Assembly: GCA_964444375.1 (NCBI GenBank)
Contig: CAYUGX010000243.1
Span: 1 to 7,825, forward strand
Length of the DNA stretch: 7,825 nt
From: JABHCC01 sp964444375
GTDB taxonomy: Bacteria > Bacteroidota > Bacteroidia > Bacteroidales > UBA12481
Reading direction: 5' to 3'
Below the pieces are notes generated by a model that worked only from the letters and a program-made list of their open reading frames with translations, was not told the origin of the DNA and did not search any database. Shown here one piece after another: positions 7,067-7,825 of the stretch (position 1 is the stretch's first letter; each line of letters opens with the position of its first letter). The position numbers and the translations under genes are program-made.

Positions 7067-7825
7067 TTATTGGATTAGGGCCTTAGAAATCTCATCTGCG
7101 CCCACTCCGAATAGTTTGTTTAATAGTTTGTTGATTCCTTCGTCCTCACCTGTTATATGAATGGTGGTGTTAATGTGTTCATGAGATTGGTCTGGTTTTA
7201 GTTCAGCAGCAGATGATGACGCTTCCAACTCATAAAAGGGGCCCAGTTGGGTTCCATCGTCCAGCGGACCATCATTGTATGAGTTTACAACATCACCTCC
7301 AAAGGGTTGCTCTTGCAATTCCCATAGACTATTTACATAGCCTGAATGCTGCTCAGGTTTATTGAAAAACATTAACGTCAATACTTTTTCTGCACTATCG
7401 TAGCTACCGAGGTAGTTTTTTGCTCGATTTGGGCTCAGTCCAATCTTCCCTCGTTTATTTCCATCGGCTTTGAAGTAAATTATTCCTTCTTTTACTTGTA
7501 GCCGTGAAGCTTCAACTTTGCCAAAATAGGTGTCATTGACAATTGGACCAAGATCACTCTCTTCACCTTCAATATACGGGACCATAACCGTGTTGGTGGG
7601 TGATGAAATCAATTGTCCAAGAATCCATATCGAGAGTAATCCGGTATGTTTTGACCATTCCTCTTCACCTGTATTCGTGATGCGGTTAGTTGTCGTATAG
7701 GCAACAACCTCTAATCCTTTTGGTAATAATGTGCCTAAAAAGCCCTGGATTTCTTCGGTATTTAGTAATTCTATTTTGCGGTAGACATCCAGACTGAAGG
7801 TGAAATTACTGTAATTGGTTAAAGA
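7067..7825 (-). CDS. DUF6786-like protein of unknown function (N-terminus outside window)
   Basis: The frame is open from the right edge to the TAA at 7067-7069, giving 252 residues. Any start inside the window (such as the TTG at 7612) is internal, because conserved sequence continues upstream of it (TNTGEEEWSKHTGLLSIWILGQ at visible residues about 50-71, split here only for naming). Recognisable blocks are VNDTYFGKV (96-104), KIGLSPNRAK (127-136), LGSYD (139-143), VNSLWELQE (164-172), VVNSYNDGP (179-187) and LGPFYELE (194-201). I recall these from Bacteroidota proteins labelled DUF6786. They may adopt a carbohydrate-binding, mutarotase-like beta fold, but I am not sure of this. The gene lies 13 bp upstream of the sugar symporter in the same direction, so a role in sugar handling is inferred. 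Signal peptide status cannot be seen. Confidence 0.8.
   Translation of the reverse strand, partial: SLTNYSNFTFSLDVYRKIELLNTEEIQGFLGTLLPKGLEVVAYTTTNRITNTGEEEWSKHTGLLSIWILGQLISSPTNTVMVPYIEGEESDLGPIVNDTYFGKVEASRLQVKEGIIYFKADGNKRGKIGLSPNRAKNYLGSYDSAEKVLTLMFFNKPEQHSGYVNSLWELQEQPFGGDVVNSYNDGPLDDGTQLGPFYELEASSSAAELKPDQSHEHINTTIHITGEDEGINKLLNKLFGVGADEISKALIQ

Noticed and set aside
7610..7612. TTG as start codon of the DUF6786-like protein
   Set aside because: The frame stays open to 7825 and the upstream residues continue the family pattern (for example SIWILG just before it), so the gene is cut by the window edge.

Overview
The window looks like chromosomal DNA of a Bacteroidota bacterium, possibly a marine Cytophagales- or Flavobacteriia-type lineage. 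The C-terminus of the first gene is a type IX secretion (T9SS) type A sorting domain with a VYPNP motif. That gene also carries DUF5018-like repeats, and the putative cys promoter has a Bacteroidota-type -7 box (TAnnTTTG). The genus cannot be fixed from the sequence alone.

Layout: (1) From the left edge to 2237 on the + strand lies the 3' part of a large secreted modular protein. It shows an array of about 95-residue DUF5018-like beta repeats, a pair of different repeats of about 100 residues, one more DUF5018-like repeat and the T9SS sorting tail. (2) A strong, apparently bidirectional terminator at 2258-2293 separates it from the convergent - strand genes. (3) From 5288 down to 2314 on the - strand is a compact assimilatory sulfate operon, cysH-cysD-cysN. 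CysD and CysN together form ATP sulfurylase, which makes APS. CysH has the paired-cysteine pattern (CC at 124-125, CxxC at 207-210) of the iron-sulfur APS reductases, so it probably reduces APS directly to sulfite without a PAPS step. No cysC kinase and no sulfite reductase is present here. (4) A 124-bp intergenic stretch (5289-5412) holds the terminator of the upstream unit and a likely cysH promoter. (5) From the right edge down to 5413 on the - strand lies a second transcription unit. A DUF6786-type gene, cut by the window edge, is followed 13 bp later by a sodium:sugar symporter very similar to Vibrio SglT (vSGLT), with nearly all sugar- and Na+-binding residues kept.

The biology is mostly recognisable: secreted adhesin- or enzyme-like protein, sulfate assimilation, and Na+-driven sugar uptake. 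I do not see a clearly undescribed system. The least explained parts are the DUF6786/sugar-symporter pair and the unnamed two-copy domain inside the T9SS protein. There are no RNA genes, CRISPR arrays, insertion sequences or phage genes that I can support. No gene-free stretch exceeds 300 bases.
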